Program-made: the position numbers and the translations under genes
Notes under the pieces: generated by a model
The model's input: the letters and a program-made list of their open reading frames with translations, nothing else
The model's database searches: none
What the model was told of the DNA's origin: nothing
Shown: positions 49,933-58,514 of the stretch, in pieces
How the letters are laid out: each line of letters opens with the position of its first letter
Position numbering within the stretch: position 1 is the first letter of the stretch
Assembly (NCBI RefSeq): GCF_023074055.1
Contig: NZ_JADPKR010000103.1
Span: 248,001-312,000, forward strand
DNA from: Bradyrhizobium sp. 141
GTDB lineage: Bacteria; Pseudomonadota; Alphaproteobacteria; Rhizobiales; Xanthobacteraceae
DNA: 64,000 nt
Reading direction: 5' to 3'

Positions 49933-50057
49933 CGTCATGGCCGGGCTTGTCCCGGCCATCCACGCCTTGCTCGACGGTCCAAAGAACGTGGATGCCCGGG
50001 CCTTCGCCTCGCCGAAGCGGCTTCGGCCGCGCAGGCGGGACAAGCCCGGGCATGACG
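49933..50057. repeat. Palindromic intergenic element, family B, copy 1
   Basis: CGTCATGGCCGGGCTTGTCC on the left and GGGACAAGCCCGGGCATGACG-like end on the right, with an inner CATCCACG/CGTGGATG pair. A shorter copy lies at 60808-60893. Located between the acyl-CoA ligase and DUF1499 genes. Confidence 0.8.
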
Positions 50058-50167
50058 AACTAGGTGCCTGCGGAACCCTTGAATTTGCCTCCGCGCCGTG
50101 GTCTCAACTGCCCATCGTCGCGCCCAGTCGGCCGGCATCGCTCCAAATCCCCGGCAGAGCTCACTCG

Positions 50168-51022
50168 ATGGCCCGCAGGTTTTCCGCTCCCTATCAGTCG
50201 GAGCCCGTGTCCAGCCTCGCGAGCTGGGCGCGCAATCTGGCCGTGTTCGCCGTGGTGGCAGTGGTGGTGTCGGTCATCGTCGTCCGCTTCGATTTCCTGG
50301 AGCCGAAGCCGGCGCTTGCAACCTTCTTCGGCGGGCTCGCGATCGCCGGCCTCTCGATCCTGTTCGGGCTCGCCGGCTTTGCCGCGATCTGGCAGAACGG
50401 CTCGCGCGGCATGGCGCGCATCCTGCTTGCCCTCCTGATCGACGGAGCGATCCTCGCCTACCCCGCCTATCTCGGCCTGCAATATCGCAAGCTGCCCGCG
50501 ATTCACGACATCACCACCGACCCGATCGATCCGCCGCGTTTCGACGCGCTGGCGCGCCTGCGCACCGGCGAGGGCACCAACACCGCGGTCTATGCCGGCC
50601 TGTATTCGGCGGAGCAGCAGCGCCACTTCTACCCCGATATCGAGCCCGTCGAGCTCGAGATCTCCGTCGACCGCGCCTATGCGATCGCGCTCCAGCTCGT
50701 CAACAAGCGCAAATGGATCGTCATCGACGAGCGCGCACCGCAGCCGCCGCGCCGCATCGGCCGCATCGAGGCGGTGGCGCGCACGCCAATCATGGGTTTT
50801 CGCGAGGACATTTCGATAAGGTTCGTGGCGGACGGCGATGATTCCCGCGTCGATATCCGCTCGGCCTCGCGCAATTTCGACAGCGATCTCGGCAGCAACG
50901 CCGCGCGCGTCAAGAAATTCATGGACGATCTCAACACCGCGGCCGATGCCGACGCGCTCAAGCCAGTGAAGAAGACGCCGGTGACGCCACCGAAGGCACC
51001 GGCAAAGACGGTCAAGAAGTAG
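50168..51022 (+). CDS. DUF1499 domain-containing membrane protein, 284 aa
   Basis: Three hydrophobic segments in the first 110 residues (LAVFAVVAVVVSVIVVRF, FFGGLAIAGLSILFGLAGF, ILLALLIDGAILAYPAYL), then a DUF1499 domain from residue 125 (HDITTDPIDPPRFDALARLR to DISIRFVADGDDSRVDIRSASR) and a Lys/Pro-rich tail. ATG 50168 follows a family B repeat. DUF1499 proteins are of unknown function; a chloroplast relative hints at envelope stress. Confidence 0.86.
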   Translation: MARRFSAPYQSEPVSSLASWARNLAVFAVVAVVVSVIVVRFDFLEPKPALATFFGGLAIAGLSILFGLAGFAAIWQNGSRGMARILLALLIDGAILAYPAYLGLQYRKLPAIHDITTDPIDPPRFDALARLRTGEGTNTAVYAGLYSAEQQRHFYPDIEPVELEISVDRAYAIALQLVNKRKWIVIDERAPQPPRRIGRIEAVARTPIMGFREDISIRFVADGDDSRVDIRSASRNFDSDLGSNAARVKKFMDDLNTAADADALKPVKKTPVTPPKAPAKTVKK

Positions 51023-51023
51023 C

Positions 51024-51082
51024 GAATGGCGAGTGGCGAATAGCAAATGGAAGCCACCTTTCCTATTCGCTACTCGCTATTC
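51024..51082. terminator. Long inverted repeat, probable bidirectional terminator
   Basis: Arms GAATGGCGAGTGGCGAATAG (51024-51043) and CTATTCGCTACTCGCTATTC (51063-51082) pair over 20 bases with two G-U pairs and a 19-base loop. It starts right after one stop codon and ends just before the other, between convergent genes. No T-run, so it might instead be a dispersed repeat. Confidence 0.6.
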
Positions 51083-51086
51083 ACCC

Positions 51087-52004
51087 CTAAGCCATCCGAT
51101 ACGTTCCGCCGATCACCGGATCGCCCTCGGTCGCGACCACGCCGCGGGCGACCAGGTCTTCCAGGTGCGCCAGCACCGAATAACCGGCCGCCGTCGTGAG
51201 CCTGGGGTCGATGCCGATATAGATCGCGCGCACCATGGTCGGGATGTCGGTCTCGCCCTTGGCGAGGCGGTGCAGGATCGAAGCCTCGCGCGCCTTGCGG
51301 TGACGGATCAGGAAGCGCACGAAGCGCTGGCCGTCGGGAATCTCGGGGCCGTGGCCGGAGAAATAGAGGTCTTCCTCGCGTGCGGCGAGCCGCTCGAGCG
51401 AGTCCATGTAGTCGATCATCGAGCCGTCGGGCGGCGCCACGATCGAGGTGGACCAGCCCATGACGTGATCGCCGACGAAGTTGAACTTTCGCTCCGGCCA
51501 GGCGAATGCCAGATGATTGGCGGTATGCCCCGGCGTCGCGACGGCCTCGAGCCGCCAGCCGTCGCCTTCGACGACGTCGCCATGTGCGAGGTTGACGTCC
51601 GGTGCGAAATCGCGGTCGGCGCCGGATTCCGGATTGTGCTTCTCGCTCTCGAAACGTGGGCGCGAGGCCCGGTGCGGGCCTTCGGCATAGACCGGCGCCC
51701 CTGTCACCTGCTTGATCCGCGCGGTGTTCGGCGAATGGTCGCGATGGGTGTGGGTGACGAAGATATGGCTCACCGTCTCGCCGCGCACGGCATCGAGCAG
51801 CGCAGCCGCATGCGCCGCATCGTCCGGACCGGGATCGATGATCGCGACATTGCCGTTGCCGACGATGTAGCTGACCGTGCCGGTGAAGGTGAACGGGCTC
51901 GGATTGTTACAGAGCACGCGGCGCACGCCGGGTCGGACTTCCTCGACGATGCCGGCTTTCAGCGGAAAGTTGCGGTTGAACGGGACGTCGTCATTGTCGG
52001 ACAT
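51087..52004 (-). CDS. MBL-fold metallo-hydrolase, 305 aa
   Basis: Metallo-beta-lactamase fold with a complete di-metal site: THTHRDHSP (HxHxDH), TPGHTANHLAF, and FVGDHVMG (Asp) and SGHGPEI later. ATG 52004 (MSDNDDVPFN) fits. A winged-helix-like C-terminal part (YSVLAHLEDLVARGVV) matches LACTB2-like hydrolases. Contrast with the site-deficient MBL protein at 4422-5330. Substrate unknown. Confidence 0.93.
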   Translation of the reverse strand: MSDNDDVPFNRNFPLKAGIVEEVRPGVRRVLCNNPSPFTFTGTVSYIVGNGNVAIIDPGPDDAAHAAALLDAVRGETVSHIFVTHTHRDHSPNTARIKQVTGAPVYAEGPHRASRPRFESEKHNPESGADRDFAPDVNLAHGDVVEGDGWRLEAVATPGHTANHLAFAWPERKFNFVGDHVMGWSTSIVAPPDGSMIDYMDSLERLAAREEDLYFSGHGPEIPDGQRFVRFLIRHRKAREASILHRLAKGETDIPTMVRAIYIGIDPRLTTAAGYSVLAHLEDLVARGVVATEGDPVIGGTYRMA

Positions 52005-52038
52005 GGGACTACCTGCGCACTGCTGCCCCAACCCTCGC

Positions 52039-52140
52039 CGTCATACCCCGCGAAGGCGGGGTATCCAGTACGCCGAGGCGTCTGTGGCGAAGGCTAGGTC
52101 TCTGGAATACTGGATCGTCCGCTTTCGCGGACGATCCAGC
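52039..52140. repeat. Palindromic intergenic element, family C
   Basis: Two hairpins in series: ATACCCCGC-GAAG-GCGGGGTAT at the left and GGATCGTCCGC-TTTC-GCGGACGATCC at the right, with linking CCAGTA/TACTGG arms. It occupies the space between the MBL-fold gene start and the GCDH stop. Confidence 0.75.
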
Positions 52141-52170
52141 GGAGCATATCAACCACGCCCGTTCTGGGGC

Positions 52171-53385
52171 TCAGAAGAACGCCTGAATGCCCGTGATCGC
52201 GCGGCCCAGGATCAGGGCGTGGACGTCGTGGGTGCCCTCGTAGGTGTTGACGGTCTCGAGGTTATGGACGTGGCGCATCACGTGGTACTCGATCGAGATG
52301 CCGTTGCCGCCGTGCATGTCGCGGGCGACACGGGCAATGTCGAGGGCCTTGCCGCAATTGTTGCGCTTCATGATCGAGATCATCTCGGGCGCGAACTTGC
52401 CCTCGTCCATCAAGCGGCCGACGCGAAGCGAGCCCTGCAGGCCGAGTGCGATCTCGGTCTCCATGTCCGCGAGCTTCTTCTGCACGAGCTGGGTCGCGGC
52501 GAGCGGCTTGCCGAACTGCTTGCGGTCGAGCGTGTACTGGCGCGCGCGATGCATGCAGTCCTCGGCCGCGCCAAGCGCGCCCCAGGAGATGCCGTAGCGG
52601 GCGCGGTTGAGGCAGCCGAACGGACCCTTCAGGCCCGAGACGTTGGGCAGCAGCGCGTCTTCCGGAACCACGACACCATCCATCACGACCTCGCCGGTGA
52701 TCGAGGCGCGAAGCGAGAGCTTGCCGCCGATCTTCGGCGCGGAGAGGCCCTTCATGCCCTTCTCCAGCACGAAGCCGCGGATCTGGTTGTCGTGCGCGGC
52801 CGACTTGGCCCAGACCACGAACACGTCGGCGATCGGCGCGTTCGAGATCCACATCTTGGTGCCGGTGAGGCGATAGCCGTCAGAGACCTTCTCGGCGCGG
52901 GTCTTCATGCCGCCCGGGTCGGAGCCGGCATCGGGCTCGGTCAGGCCGAAGCAGCCGACCCACTCGCCGCTGGCGAGCTTCGGCAGGTACTTCTTGCGCT
53001 GGTTCTCGTCGCCATAGGCGTAGATCGGGTACATCACCAGCGAGGACTGCACCGAGTTCATCGAGCGATAGCCGGAATCGACCCGCTCGATCTCACGCGC
53101 GACGAGGCCATAGGCGACATAGCTCGCATTGGCACAGCCATATTCTTCCGGCAGCGTGATGCCGATCAGGCCGAGCTCACCCATCTCGTTGAAGATCTCG
53201 CGGTCGGTCTTCTCCTCGAGATACGCCTTGGTGACGCGTGGCAGCAGCTTGTCCTGGGCGTAGGCGCGGGCGGTGTCGCGCACCATGCGCTCGTCTTCGG
53301 TCAGCTGCTCGTCAAGCAGGAACGGATCGTCCCACTGGAAAGAAGCCGCAGCCGGCTTGTCCTTGGCCTGAGGGCGCACGCTCAT
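52171..53385 (-). CDS. gcdH: Glutaryl-CoA dehydrogenase-like acyl-CoA dehydrogenase, 404 aa
   Basis: FAD enzyme that oxidises and decarboxylates glutaryl-CoA to crotonyl-CoA in lysine/tryptophan and aromatic breakdown. Features: YRSMNSVQSSLVMYPIYAYG with the GCDH-type Arg, FGLTEPDAGSDPGGMKTRA, GCLNRARYGISWGALG, and the catalytic Glu region NTYEGTHDVHALILGRAITG. Length matches GCDH (about 400). The decarboxylating subtype is judged by overall similarity, not by activity. Upstream lies a family E repeat. Confidence 0.9.
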   Translation of the reverse strand: MSVRPQAKDKPAAASFQWDDPFLLDEQLTEDERMVRDTARAYAQDKLLPRVTKAYLEEKTDREIFNEMGELGLIGITLPEEYGCANASYVAYGLVAREIERVDSGYRSMNSVQSSLVMYPIYAYGDENQRKKYLPKLASGEWVGCFGLTEPDAGSDPGGMKTRAEKVSDGYRLTGTKMWISNAPIADVFVVWAKSAAHDNQIRGFVLEKGMKGLSAPKIGGKLSLRASITGEVVMDGVVVPEDALLPNVSGLKGPFGCLNRARYGISWGALGAAEDCMHRARQYTLDRKQFGKPLAATQLVQKKLADMETEIALGLQGSLRVGRLMDEGKFAPEMISIMKRNNCGKALDIARVARDMHGGNGISIEYHVMRHVHNLETVNTYEGTHDVHALILGRAITGIQAFF

Positions 53386-53470
53386 GAAACGTCCTTTCGT
53401 CTGGTTCCGTCAAAATTTGCCCGACAAAGTAAAGCGCCGCGGCAACAAGTGCAATTGCATCCTGGTTTCG

Positions 53471-53593
53471 GTCATTCCGGGGCGATGCAACGGGACCGCG
53501 TAAGTGCGGCCCGGAGCGTCGAATCCGGAATCTACTCACCTCTACAACTTCGAGATTCCGGGTGTGGCGCTTTCGGCGCCATCCCGGAATGAC
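53471..53593. repeat. Palindromic intergenic element, family E
   Basis: GTCATTCCGGGGCGATGC on the left and GGCGCCATCCCGGAATGAC on the right, with an inner GGAATCTACTC/GAGATTCCGGG pair. It ends 7 bases before the ribB stop codon. Confidence 0.78.
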
Positions 53594-53600
53594 TTGCGTG

Positions 53601-54677
53601 TCAGCTTTCAAGCTGCTCGTTGGCGACGATCTCGATACCGAAGCCCGACAGGCCCTTGTAGTCGTGCACCGAGGAGGTGAGATGCCGGATCGAGGTGACG
53701 CCGAGATCGCGCAGGATCTGCGCGCCGACGCCGACTTCGCGCCACTGGCGGTTGCGGTCAGCCTCGCTCGCGCTCTCGTCGGGCAACGGGGACACGGGGA
53801 CACCGGCCGCGCCGTCTCGTAAGTAAACCAGCACGCCACGGCCTGATTTCTTGAAGTGCTCGAGCACCGCGGCCATTCGCTTGTGGCCGGTGAAGGTGTC
53901 CTTGACGATGTTCGGCTTGTGGAAGCGCGTAAGCACGTTCTTGCCGTCGCCGACACCATTATAGACGAAAGCGACGTGGGCAATGGAATCGAACGGCGAA
54001 CGGTAGGCATAGCCTTGCAAGGGTCCGATCGGGCTCTCGGTGACGAAGGTCGAGACCCGCTCGATCAACTTTTCGCGCGCCTGGCGGTAGGCGATCATGT
54101 CCGCGATGGTCACATGCTTGAGCTTGTGCTGGGCGGCGAAGCTGGCGACCTGCTCGCCCTTCATCACGCTGCCGTCGTCGTTCATCAATTCGCTGATGAC
54201 GCCGACCGGCGGCAGGCCGGAGAGCTTGCAGAGATCGACGGCGGCCTCGGTATGGCCCGAGCGCAGCAGCACGCCGCCGTCCTTGGCGATCAGCGGAAAG
54301 ATGTGGCCGGGCCGGGCAAAATCGTTGGCTCCGACATTGGGATTGGACAGCGCCCGGCAGCATGAGGCCCGCTCCTCGGCGGAAATGCCGGTGCCGCCAT
54401 CGGGCTTGTAGTCGATCGACACCGTGAACGCAGTGGTGTGCGCGGAATCGTTATGGGCCACCATCGGATCGAGCCGCAGACGGCGCGCGTCCTCGGTGGT
54501 CACGGGCGCGCAGACGATGCCGGAGGTGTGGCGGATGATGAAGGCCATCTTCTCGGCGGTGCAGAGCGAGGCGGCGACGATCAGATCGCCCTCGCCCTCA
54601 CGGTCGTCGTCGTCGGTGACGACCACGAGCTCACCCCGGGCAAAGGCCTGCAAGACTTCCTGAACGTTATCGGGCAT
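53601..54677 (-). CDS. ribB: 3,4-dihydroxy-2-butanone-4-phosphate synthase with degenerate GTP cyclohydrolase II domain, 358 aa
   Basis: First enzyme of the ribulose-5-phosphate branch of riboflavin synthesis. Residues 1-200 form an intact DHBP synthase: DDDDREGEGDLI, TGISAEERA, FARPGHIFPL and RSGHTEAAVDLCKLSG. Residues 205-358 have the GCH II fold outline but lack the Cys-x2-GD...CDC zinc and nucleophile residues (here YNGVGDGKNVLTRF), so this half is probably inactive. No FMN riboswitch motif is seen upstream. Standalone gene. Confidence 0.92.
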   Translation of the reverse strand: MPDNVQEVLQAFARGELVVVTDDDDREGEGDLIVAASLCTAEKMAFIIRHTSGIVCAPVTTEDARRLRLDPMVAHNDSAHTTAFTVSIDYKPDGGTGISAEERASCCRALSNPNVGANDFARPGHIFPLIAKDGGVLLRSGHTEAAVDLCKLSGLPPVGVISELMNDDGSVMKGEQVASFAAQHKLKHVTIADMIAYRQAREKLIERVSTFVTESPIGPLQGYAYRSPFDSIAHVAFVYNGVGDGKNVLTRFHKPNIVKDTFTGHKRMAAVLEHFKKSGRGVLVYLRDGAAGVPVSPLPDESASEADRNRQWREVGVGAQILRDLGVTSIRHLTSSVHDYKGLSGFGIEIVANEQLES

Positions 54678-54847
54678 GTCCCAATCTCTATCGGTTATGC
54701 CGGGAGGCTTAGCCGGACTTGGGCCGGGACGCTAGTGTCCTGGACGCAACCACATATTCCGGGCAGCGGGCCATCGGAGGCCAGGCTTGCACCGAGGATA
54801 CCAGGATATAGGCGCAGACAGCCGGAGAGGAAGGCGGCCGGGCGCCG

Positions 54848-56578
54848 TCAAGGCAGCACTTCGCGCCGTTCGCCGATCCGCTGATCGAGCTCGGCGCGCT
54901 TGTCGGCCAAAAGGCCGGCCTGGGCGGCTTCGATCACCGTGAACAGCTCGTGGGCATCGCTGAGCCGGGTCACGGTGACGTAGCTGGCGCCGGCCTCGTA
55001 GAGCGCGCCGACGTCGGCCAAGAGGTCGGCCGTGGCCACGATCAGGGCGGTCGGATTGAGCGCGCGGACGTGGCGGACCAGCTTCTCGTTGGTGGCGCCT
55101 TTCAGCAGCGAATCCGGCACGCTGAGGATGATCATCTCGGACTTGGCGATGCCGGCATGGAGCAGGGTATCGACATTGCTGATGTCGCCATAGATCACGT
55201 GCAAGCCGCGCGAAAGCAGGGTCTGGTACACATTGGGGTTGAAGTCGACCACGGTGATCTGCTCGAGCAGCACCGGCGTCTGCCGCTCGATCTCGGCCAG
55301 CAGCGCGCTCGCGGCACGGAAAAAGCCGAGGATGACGATACGGCGGGCCTCGCCATGGCCGGCCTCGTGCCCCTCCTCGGCATGGCCATTGCCATGGTCA
55401 AGGTCGCGCAGGCCCATCCGCTTCAAGGGGCCGATCGCCCAGCGGGTGATCTCGTCGCTGCGGCTCATCGCGAAGGTCGAGAGCACCGCGAGCACCACGA
55501 AGGCGAAGGAGGCCGCGTTCGCCGTCTGCGCCGCGATATGGTGATCGGCGACGCCGGTCTGGATCACCACCAGCGAGAACTCGGAAATCTGCGCGAGGTT
55601 CAGCGCCGGCAACAGGCTGGCGCGCAGGCCCTGCTTCATCAGATAGAGCGGCGTGAAGGTGGTGACGAGGCGGCTCACGACCGTGAAGGCCGCGATCATC
55701 AGCGCCAGCCCGATCACGGAGAGGCCAGGGATGGGAATGGTCATGCCGAGCGCGACGAAGAACAGGGTAATGAAGAAGTCGCGGAGCGTGGTGACCTTGG
55801 CGGTGACGTCGAGCGCGTAGGGAAAGGTCGAGAGCGAGACGCCGGCGATCAGGGCGCCCATCTCGCGCGACAGCGACAGCCGCTCGGCGGTCTCGGCGAC
55901 GAGGAAACACCAGGCCAGCGCGCCGAGCAGGATCAGCTCGGGGCGCCGGGCGATCTGATGGAACAGCCGCGGCAGCACGTAGCGGCTGACCACCAGCGCG
56001 GCGGTGACCAGCACCGCGACGCGGCCGATCGAGAGCAGGATGACGCTGGCTTGCAGATTGGCAAGGCTCGGCTGCACCGCCAGGAAGAGGATGGCAAAGA
56101 TGTCCTGAAGCACCAGCACGCCGAGCGTGATGCGCCCCGGTAGCGTGTCGAGCTCGCGCTTCTCGTAGAGCACCTTGACGATGATCACGGTGCTCGACAG
56201 CGCGCAGGCGACGCAGAGATAGACCGCATCGAAATGCCCGCCGCCGAGCGACAGGCCGATGCCGACGAAGAACAGGACCCCGAGCAGGCAGCCGCCGAGC
56301 AGCTGCCCCCCCGCCGCGAACAGGATCACCTTTCCCGCCCGCACGATCTTCTTCAGGTCGATCTCCAGCCCGATCATGAACAGCATGAAGATCAGGCCGA
56401 GCTCGGAAATGACGCTGATCGATTCCTGCGAGTGGACCCAGCCGGCGCCGAATGGACCTATGCAGAAGCCGGCGATAAGATAGGCCAGGATCAGCGGCTG
56501 CCGGGAGAAATGGGCGAGCAGGCCCAGCATCCAGGCAAACAGAATACAGAGAGTGATGTCGCGAATGAGCTCGTGCAT
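54848..56578 (-). CDS. KefB/YbaL-type cation:proton antiporter (CPA2) with RCK domain, 576 aa
   Basis: About twelve membrane helices over residues 1-385 (ITLCILFAWMLGLLAHFSR first), with helix-breaking FMIGLEIDLKKI and the SREMGALIAGVSLS region of the exchanger core. A TrkA-N/RCK Rossmann domain follows about residue 415 (RRIVILGFFRAASALLAEIE, GDISNVDTLLHAG, VRALNPTALIVATAD). ATG 56578 (MHELIRDITLC) is chosen; the upstream frame is not helical. No KefF/KefG gene is adjacent. Likely K+ or Na+/H+ exchange. Confidence 0.92.
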   Translation of the reverse strand: MHELIRDITLCILFAWMLGLLAHFSRQPLILAYLIAGFCIGPFGAGWVHSQESISVISELGLIFMLFMIGLEIDLKKIVRAGKVILFAAGGQLLGGCLLGVLFFVGIGLSLGGGHFDAVYLCVACALSSTVIIVKVLYEKRELDTLPGRITLGVLVLQDIFAILFLAVQPSLANLQASVILLSIGRVAVLVTAALVVSRYVLPRLFHQIARRPELILLGALAWCFLVAETAERLSLSREMGALIAGVSLSTFPYALDVTAKVTTLRDFFITLFFVALGMTIPIPGLSVIGLALMIAAFTVVSRLVTTFTPLYLMKQGLRASLLPALNLAQISEFSLVVIQTGVADHHIAAQTANAASFAFVVLAVLSTFAMSRSDEITRWAIGPLKRMGLRDLDHGNGHAEEGHEAGHGEARRIVILGFFRAASALLAEIERQTPVLLEQITVVDFNPNVYQTLLSRGLHVIYGDISNVDTLLHAGIAKSEMIILSVPDSLLKGATNEKLVRHVRALNPTALIVATADLLADVGALYEAGASYVTVTRLSDAHELFTVIEAAQAGLLADKRAELDQRIGERREVLP

Positions 56579-56645
56579 GCCAAATTGGTCCGTTTTGCCG
56601 CACCCTAGAGACGGGTTGCAGCGCGGCAAGCGAGCAATTCGTCAC

Positions 56646-57173
56646 ATGCGAAAAGGGCTGTTCGCAGCAATGCTGCTATGCCCCCTCGCCTTAACCGTAC
56701 CCGCCGCCGCACAATCCAAGGTCAATATCGAACAGAACTTTGCCGATTCCCTCACCGCAATGCCGAAGGAAGAACTTGCCGTCTCCGGCGGGTTCTACGT
56801 GCCCGCCTATTCCAGCGTCGCGATGAGCCAGGGCAAGCTGCGCGTCGACTTCTCGGTGACCTTGAGTGTTCACAACGCCTCCGAGACCCAACCGCTGGTG
56901 GTCAAACGCATCGCCTATTTCGACACCGCAGGCAAGCAGGTCGAGACCTACCTGAAGGGGCAGGTGGCCCTGAAGCCGCTGGCCACGATCTCGATCTTCA
57001 TTCCGACCGATGACGTGCGCGGCGGGACCGGGGCCAATTTTCTGGTCGACTGGGCCGCGACGGGCGAGATCGCCGAGCCCGTGGTCGAGGCCCTGATGGT
57101 TGGCGGCGTCGCCAATGCGCATTACGCTTTTATCAGCCAAGGCCGTCCGACCCGGACGGCCACAAAGAAGTAA
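56646..57173 (+). CDS. DUF3124 domain-containing exported protein, 175 aa
   Basis: Signal peptide MRKGLFAAMLLCPLALTVPAAAQ, then a DUF3124 domain: SGGFYVPAYSSVAMSQGKLRVDFSVTLSVHNAS in segments, VKRIAYFDTAGKQVETYL, GQVALKPLATISIFIPTDDVRGGTGANFLVDW. Function unknown. The last 11 codons, including the stop, are duplicated in tandem downstream. It is divergent from the antiporter gene by 67 bases. Confidence 0.86.
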   Translation: MRKGLFAAMLLCPLALTVPAAAQSKVNIEQNFADSLTAMPKEELAVSGGFYVPAYSSVAMSQGKLRVDFSVTLSVHNASETQPLVVKRIAYFDTAGKQVETYLKGQVALKPLATISIFIPTDDVRGGTGANFLVDWAATGEIAEPVVEALMVGGVANAHYAFISQGRPTRTATKK

Positions 57174-57206
57174 GGCCGTCCGACCCGGACGGCCGGCAAG
57201 AAGTAA
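57141..57206. repeat. 33-bp tandem duplication spanning the DUF3124 stop codon
   Basis: Two adjacent 33-base units (57141-57173 and 57174-57206), each with the dyad GGCCGTCC-GACCC-GGACGGCC and ending AAGAAGTAA. They differ at two positions (ACAAAG versus GGCAAG). The first unit encodes the end of the protein plus stop; the second repeats it downstream. Confidence 0.9.
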
Positions 57207-57260
57207 GGCGGCCCGGTGCAAGGCCGGTCGCTCAACAAGAACAAAACGAGGAACGCTCCC

Positions 57261-58493
57261 ATGACGTCCAGCTTCGATTTCGCGCCCCTGTTTCCCGCAG
57301 GGCTGCCGGCCCCTTCTGCGCGCTGGACGGGCCTTGCCAAATACAGCTTTGTCGGCGGCAACAACGATTCCGAGCAATTGCCGCTCGACGGCTTGATCGA
57401 GGCGACCAATTCCGCCCTGCAAAAGGAAGGCCGGTCGCTGGCGACCTACGGGCTGGCGCACGGTCCGCAGGGCTATTTGCCCCTGCGCGAATTCCTGGTG
57501 ACGAAGCTGAAGCGCGATGCCGGCATCAACTGCACGGTCGATGATCTCATGATCGTCTCCGGCTCGCTGCAGGCACTCGACCTCGTCAACGCGACGCTGC
57601 TGACGCGCGGCGACACCGTGATCTTCGAGCAGGACAGCTATCAGGGCTCGTTGACCCGCCTCGCCCGGCTCGGCGTCAACGTCGTCGGCATCCCGCTCGA
57701 CAAGGACGGCATGCGCATGGACGTGCTGGCGGCGACGCTGGCCGATTTGAAGAACCGCGGCATCCGTCCCAAATACATCTACACCATTCCGACGGTGCAA
57801 AACCCGACCGGCAGCATCATGCCGGAGAGCCGCCGCGCCGAGCTGGTGCGGCTCGCGACCGAGTATGGCGTGCCCATCTTCGAGGACGATTGCTATGCCG
57901 ACCTCGTCTGGTCAGGGCAGCGGCCGCCGGCGATCTACGCGATGAGCCCGAACGGCGGCGTGATCCATATCGGCTCGTTCTCCAAATCGATCGCACCGGC
58001 GCTGCGCGTCGGCTTCATCGTGGCGCCCTGGGATGTGATGTCGCGGATGCTGGCGCTGAAGACGGATGCGGGCTCCGGCGCGCTGGAGCAGATGGTGCTC
58101 GCCACCTATTGCAAGCCGCATTTCGCAAGCCATGTGCCGGCCCTGACCAAGGCGCTGCGCACCAAGCTCGACACGCTGATGGAAGCCCTGAACGAGCAGT
58201 TCGGGACCGCGGCGGAATTCGAGGAGCCCAAGGGCGGCATCTTCCTCTGGGTCAAGCTACCCGATCAGGTCGATACGCTGAAACTGTATCAGGCCGCGCT
58301 CGCCGCCGGCGTCTCGATCAATCCGGGGCCGGAATGGTCGACCAACAAGAGCCATTCCAGATCGCGCCTGCGGCTGTGCTTTGCAAGTCCGTCGCATCAG
58401 CAGATCCGCGAAGGCGTCGCTGCATTGGCCGAGGTCTGCCGCAAGGAATTCGGCGTGCCGGCCCGGAGTGCCAATGTGGAGAAGCGGGCCTGA
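57261..58493 (+). CDS. PLP-dependent class I/II aminotransferase (MocR/2-aminoadipate type without HTH), 410 aa
   Basis: PLP fold type I enzyme. Internal aldimine Lys in IGSFSKSIAPALRVGF; cofactor contacts in YTIPTVQNPTGSIMP and FEDDCYADLVW; C-terminal GGIFLWVKLPDQ and SHSRSRLRLCF with the substrate Arg. ATG 57261 (MTSSFDFAPLFP) follows GAGGAAC. The MocR-like aminotransferase half stands without a GntR-like HTH domain. Substrate unknown. Confidence 0.93.
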   Translation: MTSSFDFAPLFPAGLPAPSARWTGLAKYSFVGGNNDSEQLPLDGLIEATNSALQKEGRSLATYGLAHGPQGYLPLREFLVTKLKRDAGINCTVDDLMIVSGSLQALDLVNATLLTRGDTVIFEQDSYQGSLTRLARLGVNVVGIPLDKDGMRMDVLAATLADLKNRGIRPKYIYTIPTVQNPTGSIMPESRRAELVRLATEYGVPIFEDDCYADLVWSGQRPPAIYAMSPNGGVIHIGSFSKSIAPALRVGFIVAPWDVMSRMLALKTDAGSGALEQMVLATYCKPHFASHVPALTKALRTKLDTLMEALNEQFGTAAEFEEPKGGIFLWVKLPDQVDTLKLYQAALAAGVSINPGPEWSTNKSHSRSRLRLCFASPSHQQIREGVAALAEVCRKEFGVPARSANVEKRA

Positions 58494-58514
58494 GGTTCGC
58501 TTCAGTCCGTCTCC

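Noticed and set aside
54678..54847. FMN riboswitch upstream of ribB
   Set aside because: The conserved FMN-element motifs (AGGGAACCGGGT, GAGATTCCAGAGCC) are not found in the leader.
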